A stretch of DNA of 22,685 nt from an uncultured Comamonadaceae bacterium (GCA_937871735.1 CALMOI010000253.1:1-22685); one strand, 5' to 3'; counted from the first letter of the stretch, positions 6,441-15,989 are shown. Program-made: numbers and translations. The notes: generated by a model from the letters alone, not told the origin.

Positions 6441-8864
6441 TCAGCGCTGCGCAGGCTGCCAGCGCTTGAGCAGCAGCGCGTTGCTCATCACGCTGACCGA
6501 ACTCAGCGCCATTGCCGCCCCGGCCAGCACCGGGTTCAAGTAGCCCAGCGCCGCCAGCGGAATGCCCGCCACGTTGTAGGCAAAGGCCCAAAACAGGTTT
6601 TGCCGAATCTTGCTGACCGTGCGGCGCGAGACGTCGAGCGCCGCCGCCACCAGCGCCACATCGCCGCGCATCAGCGTGATGCCTGCCGCGTGCATGGCGA
6701 CATCGGTGCCGTTGCCCATTGCCAAACCGACATCGGCGGCGGCCAGTGCGGGCGCGTCGTTCACGCCGTCGCCGACCATCGCCACCACGTGACGGGGGCT
6801 GGCGGCCATGCCTTCGTGGGCCGCGCCGCCTTGCAGCCGCCGCACTTGCGCGGCCTTGTCGCCGGGCAGCACGTTGGCCAAGACTTCGCCGTCTTCAGGG
6901 CGCAGACCGAGGCGACGCGCCATCGCCTCTGCCGCGCCTTGGTTGTCGCCGGAGATCATCACCACGCGAATGCCGCGCTCGCGCAGCAGCGCCAGCGCCG
7001 CCGCCGCACCAGGTTTGGGTTCGTCGCCAAAGGCCAGCAGGGCGCGCAAAGTCCAAGGCGCATCGGCGTGGGGATCAAGCTGGGGATCGGGCGGCGCATC
7101 AGGTTCCGGGCTGTCAGATTGGGCGGTGTTGTCCTGCGCCAGCAGTGCCGACACGGTGCAGCCTTGCTGTTGCCACGCCGCCGCCTGCGCGGCCAGCGGC
7201 CCCAGCGGCACGGCCAATTCCTCCAACCAACGCAAGCTGGCGATGCGCAGCCGCTGCCCCGCCACCACGCCTTCGCTGCCGCGACCGGGCACGGCGCGCA
7301 GCTCTTGTGGATCGGCCCAGCGCACCCCCCACGCCTGCGCCGCCGCCAGCACCGCACGCGCCAGCGGGTGTTCGCTGCCGCTTTGCAGACTGGCGGCGGC
7401 TTGCAAGGCGGCGCTGGTTTCATCGGCCACATCCACCACCGCCAGCCCCAGCAGTTGCGGTTGGCCTTGCGTCAGCGTGCCGGTTTTGTCGAAGGCGACG
7501 GTGTCTACTTTGTGCGCCAGCTCCAGCGCCTGCGCGTCTTTGATCAAAATGCCGTGCTGCGCCGCCACGCCAGTGCCGGCCATGATGGCGGCGGGCGTGG
7601 CCAGCCCGAGCGCGCAGGGGCAGGCAATCACCAGCACCGCCACGGCGTGGATCAGCGCCACCTCGAACGACGCGCCCGCGCCCCACCACCAGCCCAGCAG
7701 CGTCAGCAACGCCAGCACCAGCACCACCGGCACAAACACCGCCGACACCTGATCAACCAGCCGCTGAATCGGCGCTTTGGCTGCCTGCGCGTCTTCCACC
7801 AAGCGGATGATGCGGGCCAGCACCGTCTCCGCGCCCACGGCGGTGACGCGCAGCAGCACCCGTCCTTCGCCGTTGATGGAGCCGCCGGTGAGCGCGGCCC
7901 CGGCCTCTTTGACCACCGGCAGCGGCTCGCCAGTCAGCATGGACTCATCGACTTGGGTTTGGCCTTCCAGCAGCACGCCATCGACCGGAAAGCGTTCACC
8001 GGGGCGCACCACCAAACGGTCGCCGGGCAGCACTTCGGCGACGGGCACATCGACTTCACCGTCCAACCCGATCAGGTGCGCCCGGTCAGGCCGCAGCGCG
8101 TGCAGGGCGCGGATGGCGGCGGTGGTTTGGCGCTTGGCGCGCGCTTCCAGCCACTTGCCCAGCAGCACCAGCGTGATGACCACGGCCGAGCCTTCAAAGT
8201 ACAAATGCACCATCGCCCCCGGCGGCGCGCTCAGCCACAGCCACACCGACAGCAGCCAGCCCGCCGTGGTGCCGATGGCGACCAGCAAATCCATGTTGCC
8301 CGCCAGCGCCCGCACCGCGTGCCACCCGGCTTTGTAAAAGCGCGCACCCAACACGAACTGCACCGGCGTGGCGAGCAGAAACTGCGCCCAAGCGGGCAGC
8401 ATCCAATGCCAGCCCGCCAGTTCGGCCAGCATCGGCAAGATCAGCGGTGCCGACAGCAGCAAGCCCGCCGCCACCGGCCCAAACCCGGCCCACGGAGTGA
8501 CCGCGTCCTGCGCTGCGTCTTGCTGGGCAGACGTGAGCGGCTCGTAACCCGCGTCACGCACGGCACGGCGCAAGCGCGCTTCCAGCATCGGGTCTGCCGC
8601 GCCTATGGCACCTGGCGCACCGGCTGCACCGGCCACGCCAGCGGGCTGCGGCACCACCCGCGCTGATTCGGTCGCCAAGTTCACCGCCACGCTCTGCACG
8701 CCCGGCACTTTTTTCAGGGCGCGCTCCACCCGCGCCACGCACGAGGCGCAGGTCATGCCACCAATGCCAATGTCGATGTCGCAGACCGGGGCGCTCGGGC
8801 CGGTCGGGACGGCGGAATCGGCCACGGTGGCCGCCGAGCTGGAAAGGGGCGTGGAGGTGTTCAT
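6441..8864 (-). CDS. copA: Copper-exporting P1B-type ATPase CopA
   Basis: This 807-residue inner-membrane pump couples ATP hydrolysis to export of Cu(I). In order it has: one N-terminal metal-binding domain with GMTCASC (Cys39, Cys42); membrane helices; the actuator motif MLTGEP near 311; the transmembrane metal site CPC (Cys415, Cys417) in ACPCALGLATP; the phosphorylation motif DKTGTLT (Asp459); the SEHPLA motif (His499); and GDGVNDAPAL near 698. The CPC plus GMTCxxC pattern marks the Cu(I)/Ag(I) subgroup. Two inserts stand out: an Ala/Gly-rich stretch after the metal-binding domain, and a Pro/Asp-rich 25-30-residue insert in the nucleotide-binding domain. The ATG at 8864 is preferred because a longer reading frame to 9026 would run through the CueR operator. 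A GTG at 8825 preceded by GGCGG is an alternative. Confidence 0.95.
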   Translation of the reverse strand: MNTSTPLSSSAATVADSAVPTGPSAPVCDIDIGIGGMTCASCVARVERALKKVPGVQSVAVNLATESARVVPQPAGVAGAAGAPGAIGAADPMLEARLRRAVRDAGYEPLTSAQQDAAQDAVTPWAGFGPVAAGLLLSAPLILPMLAELAGWHWMLPAWAQFLLATPVQFVLGARFYKAGWHAVRALAGNMDLLVAIGTTAGWLLSVWLWLSAPPGAMVHLYFEGSAVVITLVLLGKWLEARAKRQTTAAIRALHALRPDRAHLIGLDGEVDVPVAEVLPGDRLVVRPGERFPVDGVLLEGQTQVDESMLTGEPLPVVKEAGAALTGGSINGEGRVLLRVTAVGAETVLARIIRLVEDAQAAKAPIQRLVDQVSAVFVPVVLVLALLTLLGWWWGAGASFEVALIHAVAVLVIACPCALGLATPAAIMAGTGVAAQHGILIKDAQALELAHKVDTVAFDKTGTLTQGQPQLLGLAVVDVADETSAALQAAASLQSGSEHPLARAVLAAAQAWGVRWADPQELRAVPGRGSEGVVAGQRLRIASLRWLEELAVPLGPLAAQAAAWQQQGCTVSALLAQDNTAQSDSPEPDAPPDPQLDPHADAPWTLRALLAFGDEPKPGAAAALALLRERGIRVVMISGDNQGAAEAMARRLGLRPEDGEVLANVLPGDKAAQVRRLQGGAAHEGMAASPRHVVAMVGDGVNDAPALAAADVGLAMGNGTDVAMHAAGITLMRGDVALVAAALDVSRRTVSKIRQNLFWAFAYNVAGIPLAALGYLNPVLAGAAMALSSVSVMSNALLLKRWQPAQR

Positions 8865-8871
8865 GGTTCTA

Positions 8872-8902
8872 AGCGTAAGGCTTGCCACAGGGGCAAGGTC
8901 AA
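8872..8902 (-). promoter_or_regulatory. CueR-type promoter of copA
   Basis: On the minus strand there is a -35 element TTGACC (8897-8902), then a 19-base spacer holding the dyad CTTGCC...GGCAAG, then a -10 element TACGCT (8872-8877). A 19-base spacer spanned by a dyad with ACCTTGCC is the defining arrangement of MerR/CueR-activated copper promoters, where the activator untwists DNA to align the two elements. The predicted transcript start is one to three bases before the copA ATG. Confidence 0.88.
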
Positions 8903-9081
8903 CCGCCCGGTCACAAACCACACCGCGCTGTTCGACATTCAACGCAGCCGCTTGACCCTCCCCCGTGGGCAGACTGAGCTCAGCACTTGAAGATGTCACG
9001 CAAAACGCTATCAGGGGGAGCGTCACTGATCAAGAATTAACTCTTACGCACATATTTTCACTTCACTTTGGAGACCGCCGC

Positions 9082-12000
9082 CTATGAAGTGGTTACAGAT
9101 ATTGGATGCACTGGTTCGGCTGTGACATCTTCCAATTCTTCGTCTGGACGATGGGCTAGTCGATACAGAATCGGGAGCACAAGCAGCGTTAGCAATGTGG
9201 AAGACAAAATGCCTCCAATCACCACTGTAGCCAAAGGTCGTTGAACTTCTGCGCCCGTACCTGTGGCAATGGCCATTGGGATGAAACCCAATGACGCCAC
9301 CAAGGCCGTCATTAACACCGGGCGCAAACGAGTCAATGCGCCCTCATGAATCGCTGCGTCCAGGGTTGCTCCATCTTCTCGCAAGCTTCGGATGTAGGAA
9401 ATCATCACTAGGCCATTGAGCACGGCAACACCTGACAGAGCGATGAAGCCTACTGCTGCGGAAATCGACATGGGGATGTCACGCAACCACAAAGCCAGAA
9501 TGCCTCCAGTCAGAGCAAACGGAATACCGGTAAAGACCAGCAAGCCATCCTTGACATTGCCGAACATCGCAAATAGCAACACAAAGACCAGGAGCAGCGA
9601 CACCGGGACGACAATTTGCAAACGCTGCGTCGCGGATTGCAGGTTCTCAAATGTGCCGCCCCAACTCGTCCAGTAACCTGCGGGAATCTTGACCTGTGCC
9701 AAAGCAGCTTCCGCGTCGGCCACAAAAGAACCGACATCGCGGCCACGCACGTTTGCACTCACCACAATGCGTCGCTTGCCGTTTTCGCGACTAACCTGAT
9801 TAGGCCCCGGTGCCAACTCGAAGGTAGCTACTTCGGCCAATTGAATGAAATTGGTTCGCCCTTCAACGCCGCCCGTGCCGCGTGGCAAAGGAATTGGCAA
9901 GCGTTTCATACTCTCAAGATCGTTGCGCAGAGACTCTGGCAAACGAACCAAGATGTCAAATCGACGGTCGCCTTCAAACAGCGTACCGGCCTCACGCCCT
10001 CCGATGGCCGTGGCCACAGCATCTTGAATGTCAGCCACGTTTAACCCGTAGCGTGCGGACTTCTGACGATCAATGTTGACTGTGAGCATCGGCAATCCTG
10101 TGGTTTGCTCCACTTTGACTTCTGATGCGCCGAGAATTTTTTGCAACTTGGACGAGACTTCTTCAGCCGTCTTATTCAAAACGTCCATGTCATCGCCAAA
10201 AATCTTCACTGCCACATCGCTTCGTACGCCTGAGATCAGTTCATTGAACCGCAGTTGGATCGGTTGGGAGAATTCGTAGTTGTTACCGGGTATCTTGCCG
10301 ACGACCTCCTGCACGGCGGCCAGCAACTCGTCGCGCGACTTGCGGGGCTCTGGCCACTCGGATATGGGTTTGAGCATGATGTAGCCGTCAGAAATGTTCG
10401 GGGGCATGGGGTCGGAGGCAATTTCCGCCGTTCCTGTGCGTGCGAAGATGCGGTCTATCTCGGGGAGCTTGGCTTTCAGCGTTGCTTCAAGTTGCTGCTG
10501 CATCGCTACCGATTGCGACAAACTGGTGCCAGGAATGCGCAAGGCTTGAATGGCGAAATCTCCTTCGTTCAAGCTGGGTACGAACTCACTGCCCATGCGG
10601 GTTGCGATCAAACCGCACAACACCACCGCCACAGCGGCGGTAGCCAACACAATAGCCTTGGCCGCCATCACATGATCCAGCAAAGGGCCGTACCAACGCT
10701 TGGCTTGCACCATCAAGAAATTTTCCTTCTCGCTAACACGGTTGCCAATGAACAGCGCGATCGCAGCCGGAATAAAGGTCACCGATAGGATCATGGCCCC
10801 CACGAGTGCCGCCACTACCGTGAATGCCATCGGATGGAACATCTTCCCTTCGACGCCGGTCAGGGCAAAGATGGGCAAGTACACCACCATGATGATTAAC
10901 TGACCAAACAAAAGTGGGCGACGTGATTCCTTCGATGCCAGAAACACCTCGTGAAAGCGCTCCGAACGCGTCAATGGCCTCCCGTAGTGAGCTTGCGCAT
11001 GGGCAAGACGGCGGATGCAGTTTTCGACGATCACCACCGCGCCATCAATAATGATGCCGAAGTCCAGTGCCCCGAGGCTCATCAAATTGGCACTGACCTT
11101 GTAGCTCACCATTCCAGTGAAGGTAAATAGCATCGATAATGGAATCACCGTTGCCGTAATGATGGCCGCACGGATATTACCCAGGAACAGAAACAGGATC
11201 ACGATCACCAGAATCGCACCTTCCAGCAAGTTCTTCTTGACCGTGCTGATGGCTTTGTCCACCAAAATGGTGCGGTCGTAAACGGTCACAGCATGTACAC
11301 CGTCCGGCAGACTTCGGTTGATCTCTACCATTTTTTTATCGACAGCCTGCGAAACCGTTCGACTGTTTTGGCCGATGAGCATGAAAACGGTGCCCAGCAC
11401 CACTTCACGGCCGTTTTCGGTAGCTGCACCGGTGCGAAGTTCGCGTCCAATGCCCACTTCGGCAACATCACGCACCCGAATCGGCACGCCACCCACGCTG
11501 CTGAGAATGACGTTGCCAATGTCCTCTAGCGTCTTGACTTGCCCAGGTGCCCGAATCAGATATTGCTCGCCACGTTTTTCGATGTAGCCAGCGCCCACGT
11601 TGCCGTTGTTACGGTCCAGCGCCGTCACGATCTCCTGCAGGGTGACACCCAGCGCGGCCAGTCGCTCGGGTATCGGCGAGATTTGATACTCCTTGGCAAA
11701 ACCGCCAATCGAGTTGATTTCCGTCACGCCGGGCACATTGCGCAACTGCGGCTTGATGATCCAGTCTTGAATTTCACGCAGATCGGTGGCTGTGTAGGGT
11801 GTGCCATCGGGCTTTTTTGCACCCTCCTTGGCTTCAACCGTCCACAGATAAATCTCACCTAGGCCCGTGGATATAGGGCCCATCGCTGGAGTGATGCCCG
11901 AAGGCAGTTTGTCGCGGGCCTCTTGGATGCGTTCGTTGATCAACTGACGCGCGAAGTAAATGTCGGTGCCATCTTTGAAGATCACGGTCACTTGCGACAG

Positions 12001-12267
12001 TCCATAGCGGGACAGCGAACGGGTTTGCTCTAGGTTGGGAAGGCCCGCCATCACGGTTTCAATCGGGTAAGTCACCCGTTGCTCGGTCTCCAGCGGGGAA
12101 TATCCTGACGCTTGGGTGTTAATCTGTACTTGGACATTCGTGATGTCCGGTACAGCATCGATAGGAAGCTTCTGATAGTTGAACACGCCAATAGCAGCCA
12201 TGCCGATGACTGCCAGCAACACAAACCATCGGTGTTCGATAGCTGCGCGAATGAGTTTTTCAAACAT
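9082..12267 (-). CDS. czcA: Heavy-metal RND efflux pump, CzcA family
   Basis: This 1061-residue inner-membrane RND pump is the energised subunit of a proton-driven tripartite exporter. It has the usual layout of an N-terminal helix (FVLLAVIGMAAIGVFNYQKLPIDAVPDI), a large periplasmic porter domain, a membrane block, a second periplasmic domain and a final membrane block. The signature DFGIIIDGAVVIVEN places Asp402, Asp408 and Glu415 exactly where they lie in the Cupriavidus CzcA numbering. The DFG-x3-DGA-x3-VEN form is typical of the Zn/Co/Cd class rather than the Cu/Ag CusA class. The ATG at 12267, with GGAG upstream, is chosen over an ATG at 12315 because it restores that numbering and avoids overlap with czcB. 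It is the last gene of the czcICBA operon. G+C is visibly lower than in copA. Confidence 0.95.
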   Translation of the reverse strand: MFEKLIRAAIEHRWFVLLAVIGMAAIGVFNYQKLPIDAVPDITNVQVQINTQASGYSPLETEQRVTYPIETVMAGLPNLEQTRSLSRYGLSQVTVIFKDGTDIYFARQLINERIQEARDKLPSGITPAMGPISTGLGEIYLWTVEAKEGAKKPDGTPYTATDLREIQDWIIKPQLRNVPGVTEINSIGGFAKEYQISPIPERLAALGVTLQEIVTALDRNNGNVGAGYIEKRGEQYLIRAPGQVKTLEDIGNVILSSVGGVPIRVRDVAEVGIGRELRTGAATENGREVVLGTVFMLIGQNSRTVSQAVDKKMVEINRSLPDGVHAVTVYDRTILVDKAISTVKKNLLEGAILVIVILFLFLGNIRAAIITATVIPLSMLFTFTGMVSYKVSANLMSLGALDFGIIIDGAVVIVENCIRRLAHAQAHYGRPLTRSERFHEVFLASKESRRPLLFGQLIIMVVYLPIFALTGVEGKMFHPMAFTVVAALVGAMILSVTFIPAAIALFIGNRVSEKENFLMVQAKRWYGPLLDHVMAAKAIVLATAAVAVVLCGLIATRMGSEFVPSLNEGDFAIQALRIPGTSLSQSVAMQQQLEATLKAKLPEIDRIFARTGTAEIASDPMPPNISDGYIMLKPISEWPEPRKSRDELLAAVQEVVGKIPGNNYEFSQPIQLRFNELISGVRSDVAVKIFGDDMDVLNKTAEEVSSKLQKILGASEVKVEQTTGLPMLTVNIDRQKSARYGLNVADIQDAVATAIGGREAGTLFEGDRRFDILVRLPESLRNDLESMKRLPIPLPRGTGGVEGRTNFIQLAEVATFELAPGPNQVSRENGKRRIVVSANVRGRDVGSFVADAEAALAQVKIPAGYWTSWGGTFENLQSATQRLQIVVPVSLLLVFVLLFAMFGNVKDGLLVFTGIPFALTGGILALWLRDIPMSISAAVGFIALSGVAVLNGLVMISYIRSLREDGATLDAAIHEGALTRLRPVLMTALVASLGFIPMAIATGTGAEVQRPLATVVIGGILSSTLLTLLVLPILYRLAHRPDEELEDVTAEPVHPISVTTS

Positions 12268-12283
12268 ATGTGGAGCTCCGGCA

Positions 12284-13882
12284 TCAATGGGCGTGTTCGG
12301 CAGAGGCTTTGCCAAGCTCTGACTTCACGACAAAACTACCCGCTGACGCATACAGAGCACCGGCCTTGAGCCCCTCCACCACTTCGACGCGCTTGCCATC
12401 ACTGCGGCCCAACTGCACCGGCTGGGCAATGAACCCCCCATTCACCCTCAGGAACACGACGGACTTATCGCCCACGGTCTGAATGGCATCACTGGCCACT
12501 GTCACGGGGACATCTGCCTCAGAAGAGGTCACCTCCACGTTGACGAACAGTCCAGGACGCCAAGCCCCTTTGGGGTTGGCTAAGACCACGCGGGCCTTGG
12601 CCATGCGGGTTTGTTCGCCAATCAGCGAGCCCACAAAAGTGATCGTGCCTAGTGCGCTGGCCTCGAACGCAGTGGCCTTGATGGAAACCTTCTCGCCGAC
12701 CCTAACGAGCGGCAAGTCTTTGGCAGGCACGTTGATTTCAGCCCAAACCCACCCCAGATCGGACACGGTGAACACGGCAGCGTCTTCCTTGACGGCTTCA
12801 CCGAGGCTGAGATGTTTTTCAATCACCAAGCTATCGAATGGCGCACGTAATTCAAAACGGTTAAGCCCCCCCTGAGAACCCGAGGTCAGCCCCAAAGCGG
12901 ATAGCTTTTGTTGAGCGTTCACCACAGCAATTTCCGCCTCGTGTAGCGTCTGCCCTGCTTGCAGGTAGTCCTGGTCGGCGGAGATCTTCTGCTCCCAGAG
13001 TCGCTTTTCACGCTCGAACGTGGTCTTGGCCAAGGCCACGCGCTTTTGGGCTGTTTGCAACTCGCTGCGCTGCTCAGACGCAGCCGGACTCGCAATGACG
13101 GCAAGAACCTGCCCCTTCTTGACTGCCTGTCCCAAGCTCACCTGAACACTCTCCACTACCCCTGCAATGCGTGGGACAACGTGGGATGTTCGGTCTTCGT
13201 TCAAGCGAATTTCCCCCGGCAACAGCAAGGTTGATTTGATTTGTGCCGCACCAGCCGTGTCGATACCTATGGATGCAGCCTTGATTTGTGCATCACTGAG
13301 TTCAACTTTCCCCTCCTCTTGGTTGAAGACGAACAGGAAAGGCTTGTTGGCTGTCTGAGCAACGATGCTGATCTCAAATGCGTGCGGCTCCGGCACAACC
13401 TCGCGGCTCAGCAGGCTGTCCTTATCAGGTGCGAAATTGAGTGTCTGCTTCTCTCCGGTCAAACGCGCGATGGTCGCGCTGACCTTGGCAGTATTGGAAG
13501 AAAGAGGCTTGCCTTTGTCATACAACCAAATTCGCAAACGAGGCTCACCGCCGTCCTCAGCGAGCAATGCCTCCAATCCGAAGTCCCCTTCATTGAATAG
13601 TTTGCCGCCATGCGATCCCTTGCTTGGCCCTTTGTGGTGCTCGCCGTCCGCGTGGCCTTGGTCATGATCGTGCGTGTCTGCACTGGCTTTGCCGTGATGT
13701 TCACCATCGCTGTGTGCCTTGGCTTCAACGTGGCTACCGTGACCTTGGTTGTCATCTTCGGCGGTCTTGGTTGCTCCGCTACCAAGGATGGTGCTACCCA
13801 GTACTGCGCCCAGTGCAACGATGACGGCAATGGCGATCAGGTGCTTTTTGCTGACATTCAGTTTGCTTGTATCGATTTTCAT
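12284..13882 (-). CDS. czcB: RND periplasmic adaptor, CzcB family
   Basis: This 532-residue membrane-fusion protein links CzcA to the outer-membrane channel. One N-terminal membrane anchor (about residues 14-35) is followed by a striking histidine/aspartate-rich stretch at 45-92 with eleven histidines, probably a periplasmic metal-binding region. Then come a CzcB-type N-terminal beta domain (GKLFNEGDFGLEALLAEDGG), a barrel-sandwich half (IAGVVESVQVSLGQAVKKGQVLAVI), a coiled-coil hairpin (about residues 270-335), the second lipoyl half (RAPFDSLVIEKHLSLGEAV) and the membrane-proximal domain. The C-terminus ends in HAH. It lies two bases downstream of the czcC stop and 16 bases ahead of czcA, so the three are one operon. 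Confidence 0.94.
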   Translation of the reverse strand: MKIDTSKLNVSKKHLIAIAVIVALGAVLGSTILGSGATKTAEDDNQGHGSHVEAKAHSDGEHHGKASADTHDHDQGHADGEHHKGPSKGSHGGKLFNEGDFGLEALLAEDGGEPRLRIWLYDKGKPLSSNTAKVSATIARLTGEKQTLNFAPDKDSLLSREVVPEPHAFEISIVAQTANKPFLFVFNQEEGKVELSDAQIKAASIGIDTAGAAQIKSTLLLPGEIRLNEDRTSHVVPRIAGVVESVQVSLGQAVKKGQVLAVIASPAASEQRSELQTAQKRVALAKTTFEREKRLWEQKISADQDYLQAGQTLHEAEIAVVNAQQKLSALGLTSGSQGGLNRFELRAPFDSLVIEKHLSLGEAVKEDAAVFTVSDLGWVWAEINVPAKDLPLVRVGEKVSIKATAFEASALGTITFVGSLIGEQTRMAKARVVLANPKGAWRPGLFVNVEVTSSEADVPVTVASDAIQTVGDKSVVFLRVNGGFIAQPVQLGRSDGKRVEVVEGLKAGALYASAGSFVVKSELGKASAEHAH

Positions 13883-13884
13883 GT

Positions 13885-15243
13885 TTATTCCTTATTCACT
13901 GGCTGGGTAACGCTTGCACTGGTTTCACCGAGTACCCGGTCAATGTCCGCCGCTGCGCGATGTGCTTCGGCCAGGGCTTTGAGGTACTGGAACTTGGCTG
14001 CAAAGTAGGTTCGCTGTGCATCCAGCACTTCCAGGAAGTTGAACTTGCCGTTTTCAAACCCGACGGTAGCCGCGTCGTAGGCACTCTTGGCTCCAGGCAA
14101 AACATCCCGTTGCAGGACATCGACTTCCCCACGGATGTATTCCAACCGCTCACGCGCTTGCAATACATCCGTGCTGAGGCGAGCGCTTAGTGCTTGAATT
14201 TCGTCCCGCGCCTTGTCTTCTCGCTTCAGTGCTTCCAGCAAGTTGCCCTGATTGCGGTCAAACAGCGGCAAGGGCACGGAAACGCCGAACAGCAGTTGGT
14301 CGCGCTGGAGTTCATTGGGCCGTTTCACCCCTAGGCTGAATGTGATGTCGGGTATCCGTTTGGTGCGCTCTACATCGACCAACGACCTGCGGCGCTCAAT
14401 CTCCAGTTGCGCACGGCGCAGCGTTGGCGAAGCAAGCAAGCGCTGCTGGACGTTATCGAACGAAGGGACAGCCGGAAGTTCATCCACACTGCCCGACACG
14501 AGGGCAAATCGCGGTGGGTTTGCTCCTAGCAAACTGGCCAAACGTGCTCGGGCATTGCGTTGTTCGCTCTGGGCCTGCGCCAGTTCGACCTGTACACCCG
14601 CTTCGACCACCCGTGCCTTGGTTTCTTCGACAGGCGAAACCTTGCCCGCTGCCACACGTTTGGCAACGGCATCAGTAGCGCGTTTTGCCAAATCGACACC
14701 AGCCTCAGTCAGTGCTACGCGCTCCTGTGCCGCCAAAGCCTCAAAAAAAGTCGCAACCACAGCGGCATAAATTTCGACGCGGCGCAGGTTCAATTCTTCG
14801 ACCGCAATGTCGCGACCTCGCTCTGCCGCAGCAATACGGGCGGCACGCTTGCCTCCCACTTCAATCGGCAGATTGATCTGCACGCTTTGAGTGCGAGTCG
14901 CGGCCCGTTGGTCTTCCAGCGAGTACACCAGCTCAGGATTGGGGCGAGCTTGGCCTTGGATCACCGGCCCTTGCGTTGCCTCGATTTCACGCCTTGCGAC
15001 AGCCAGATCTAGATTGCCGCCCAGGGCTAGATCAATGGCCTTTTGCAGAGTCAAAATCGTCGCTGTTTCGGTCTGCAAGCCGATTTTGACGAGCGGGTGA
15101 TTGCCTTGTGCCGTTGGCAGCACCTGAGCGAAAGCACCCCCCGCTGTAAGCGCAATGAGCAAGCTCGTCGCAGCCACAACTTTTGAGGTGCAGAGGACGG
15201 AGATTGACTTCCGTCGTTTGTGATTGTGATGACTCTTCAACAT
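13885..15243 (-). CDS. czcC: RND outer-membrane channel, CzcC family (TolC-like)
   Basis: This 452-residue TolC-superfamily protein forms the outer-membrane exit duct of the Czc pump. A signal peptide follows a basic N-terminus (KVVAATSLLIALTAGGAFAQ, cleavage near residue 40). The two repeated outer-membrane-efflux halves are visible: ALGGNLDLAVARREIEATQGPVIQG with NPELVYSLEDQ in the first, and SPTLRRAQLEIERRRSLVDVERTKRIPDITFSLG plus GVSVPLPLFDRNQGNL in the second. There is no lipobox cysteine, unlike the NodT-type channel at the right end of the window. A GGAG site lies seven bases before the ATG at 15243. It is transcribed ahead of czcB with a two-base gap and follows czcI after 169 bases in which I see no clear promoter. 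Confidence 0.93.
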   Translation of the reverse strand: MLKSHHNHKRRKSISVLCTSKVVAATSLLIALTAGGAFAQVLPTAQGNHPLVKIGLQTETATILTLQKAIDLALGGNLDLAVARREIEATQGPVIQGQARPNPELVYSLEDQRAATRTQSVQINLPIEVGGKRAARIAAAERGRDIAVEELNLRRVEIYAAVVATFFEALAAQERVALTEAGVDLAKRATDAVAKRVAAGKVSPVEETKARVVEAGVQVELAQAQSEQRNARARLASLLGANPPRFALVSGSVDELPAVPSFDNVQQRLLASPTLRRAQLEIERRRSLVDVERTKRIPDITFSLGVKRPNELQRDQLLFGVSVPLPLFDRNQGNLLEALKREDKARDEIQALSARLSTDVLQARERLEYIRGEVDVLQRDVLPGAKSAYDAATVGFENGKFNFLEVLDAQRTYFAAKFQYLKALAEAHRAAADIDRVLGETSASVTQPVNKE

Positions 15244-15412
15244 CCGATTCTCCAGTGATATTCAAATACACGAGGGAATCGGCGGAGAGCGATCCAAATG
15301 ATCGCCTGCTCGTCGCCACATCAACCGAGCGAAGTCGGTCTAATGCGGTCATGCGTTACGCACAACCGTGTGATTGGTGACGACGAAGGGAAAGGAACGC
15401 GCTCCCCGCCGA

Positions 15413-15772
15413 TTAGGCGAGGACATGCCACTGAGGGCGTTCGAGGCGTTCAAAGGGGGGCTGCGTGAGACGAACCCCATGATCTGCTGTATCCAACGAT
15501 GAGTTGACTGGCGATGCAACCGTGACTTCTTCAGGCAAGGCTGACAGGCATCCAGTGTGGCAGGATGCGCAATCGGGATCGCCACCACCAATAGTCTTTG
15601 CCGGATCGGGAGCCGCGTCTTTTCCACTCACAGTCTTGTGCTCGTGGTCATGGTGACCAAAGTGTTTGGCTGCCGCGACTCCGGTTTCGTGTTGGCAATA
15701 GCCAGCCACTGCCGCCCAGCTAAGCTGCAACGGCACAAACACCAACAGAAAAATCGCCAGCCATTTGCGCAT
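15413..15772 (-). CDS. czcI: CzcI-like small periplasmic metal-resistance protein
   Basis: This protein of 119 residues starts with a strong signal peptide (MRKWLAIFLLVFVPLQLSWA). The mature part begins AAVAGYCQHETG and continues into a histidine cluster (HFGHHDHEH, residues 37-45) and a cysteine group CASCHTGC (Cys68, Cys71, Cys75). The signal peptide ending just before YCQHE, plus the His cluster, is the pattern of CzcI, the small protein that precedes czcCBA in Cupriavidus and is thought to modulate metal-dependent expression or bind periplasmic metal. It is the first gene of the minus-strand czc operon. An ATG at 15802 would add ten residues before the signal peptide; 15772 is preferred for its fit to the family, though its ribosome binding site is weak. 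Confidence 0.8.
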   Translation of the reverse strand: MRKWLAIFLLVFVPLQLSWAAVAGYCQHETGVAAAKHFGHHDHEHKTVSGKDAAPDPAKTIGGGDPDCASCHTGCLSALPEEVTVASPVNSSLDTADHGVRLTQPPFERLERPQWHVLA

Positions 15773-15810
15773 AGGACTGGCAGTGTAGCAGGGCGATCCC
15801 ATGATGATCG

Positions 15811-15900
15811 CCGCCGCCCTAAAACTGATGCATATTTGCGTTAAATTTTTGTAGCTAACAAAAATATGTATCAGTTTGGGCCCTCAAAACGGGCTTGCGT
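15811..15900. repeat. Palindromic intergenic repeat, copy A
   Basis: The core is an imperfect inverted repeat with 22-base arms (15822-15843 and 15856-15877; two mismatches and one G-T pair) around a 12-base loop. The arms begin AAACTGAT and end GTTA. It is preceded by GCCCTAAAA and followed by GCCCTCAAAAC and CTTGCGT. The same organisation, including flanks, recurs at 19623-19710 (copy B). It lies between the divergent czcI and copZ genes, so it occupies the expected czc promoter region. Confidence 0.75.
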
Positions 15901-15958
15901 AGAGCCGCGCAGGGCCGTTTCGCAGGCCGACTGCGCCGGGTGGGTTCCGGGTGATCGC

Positions 15959-15989
15959 TTGACCTTACCACCACGTCAAGGTTCACACT
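15959..15989 (+). promoter_or_regulatory. CueR-type promoter of copZ-cueR
   Basis: A -35 element TTGACC (15959-15964), a 19-base spacer containing the dyad ACCTT...AAGGT, and a weak -10 element CACACT (15984-15989) form a MerR-family promoter. The predicted start near 15996 gives a leader of about 30 bases with AGGAAG before the copZ ATG. CueR encoded just downstream is the expected activator, so the operon is probably autoregulated by copper. Confidence 0.85.

Noticed and set aside
6600..8666. Long plus-strand reading frame of 688 codons opposite copA
   Set aside because: It is His/Arg/Gln-rich low-complexity translation, the usual antisense shadow of a GC-rich gene, and the opposite strand encodes every P-type ATPase motif in order.
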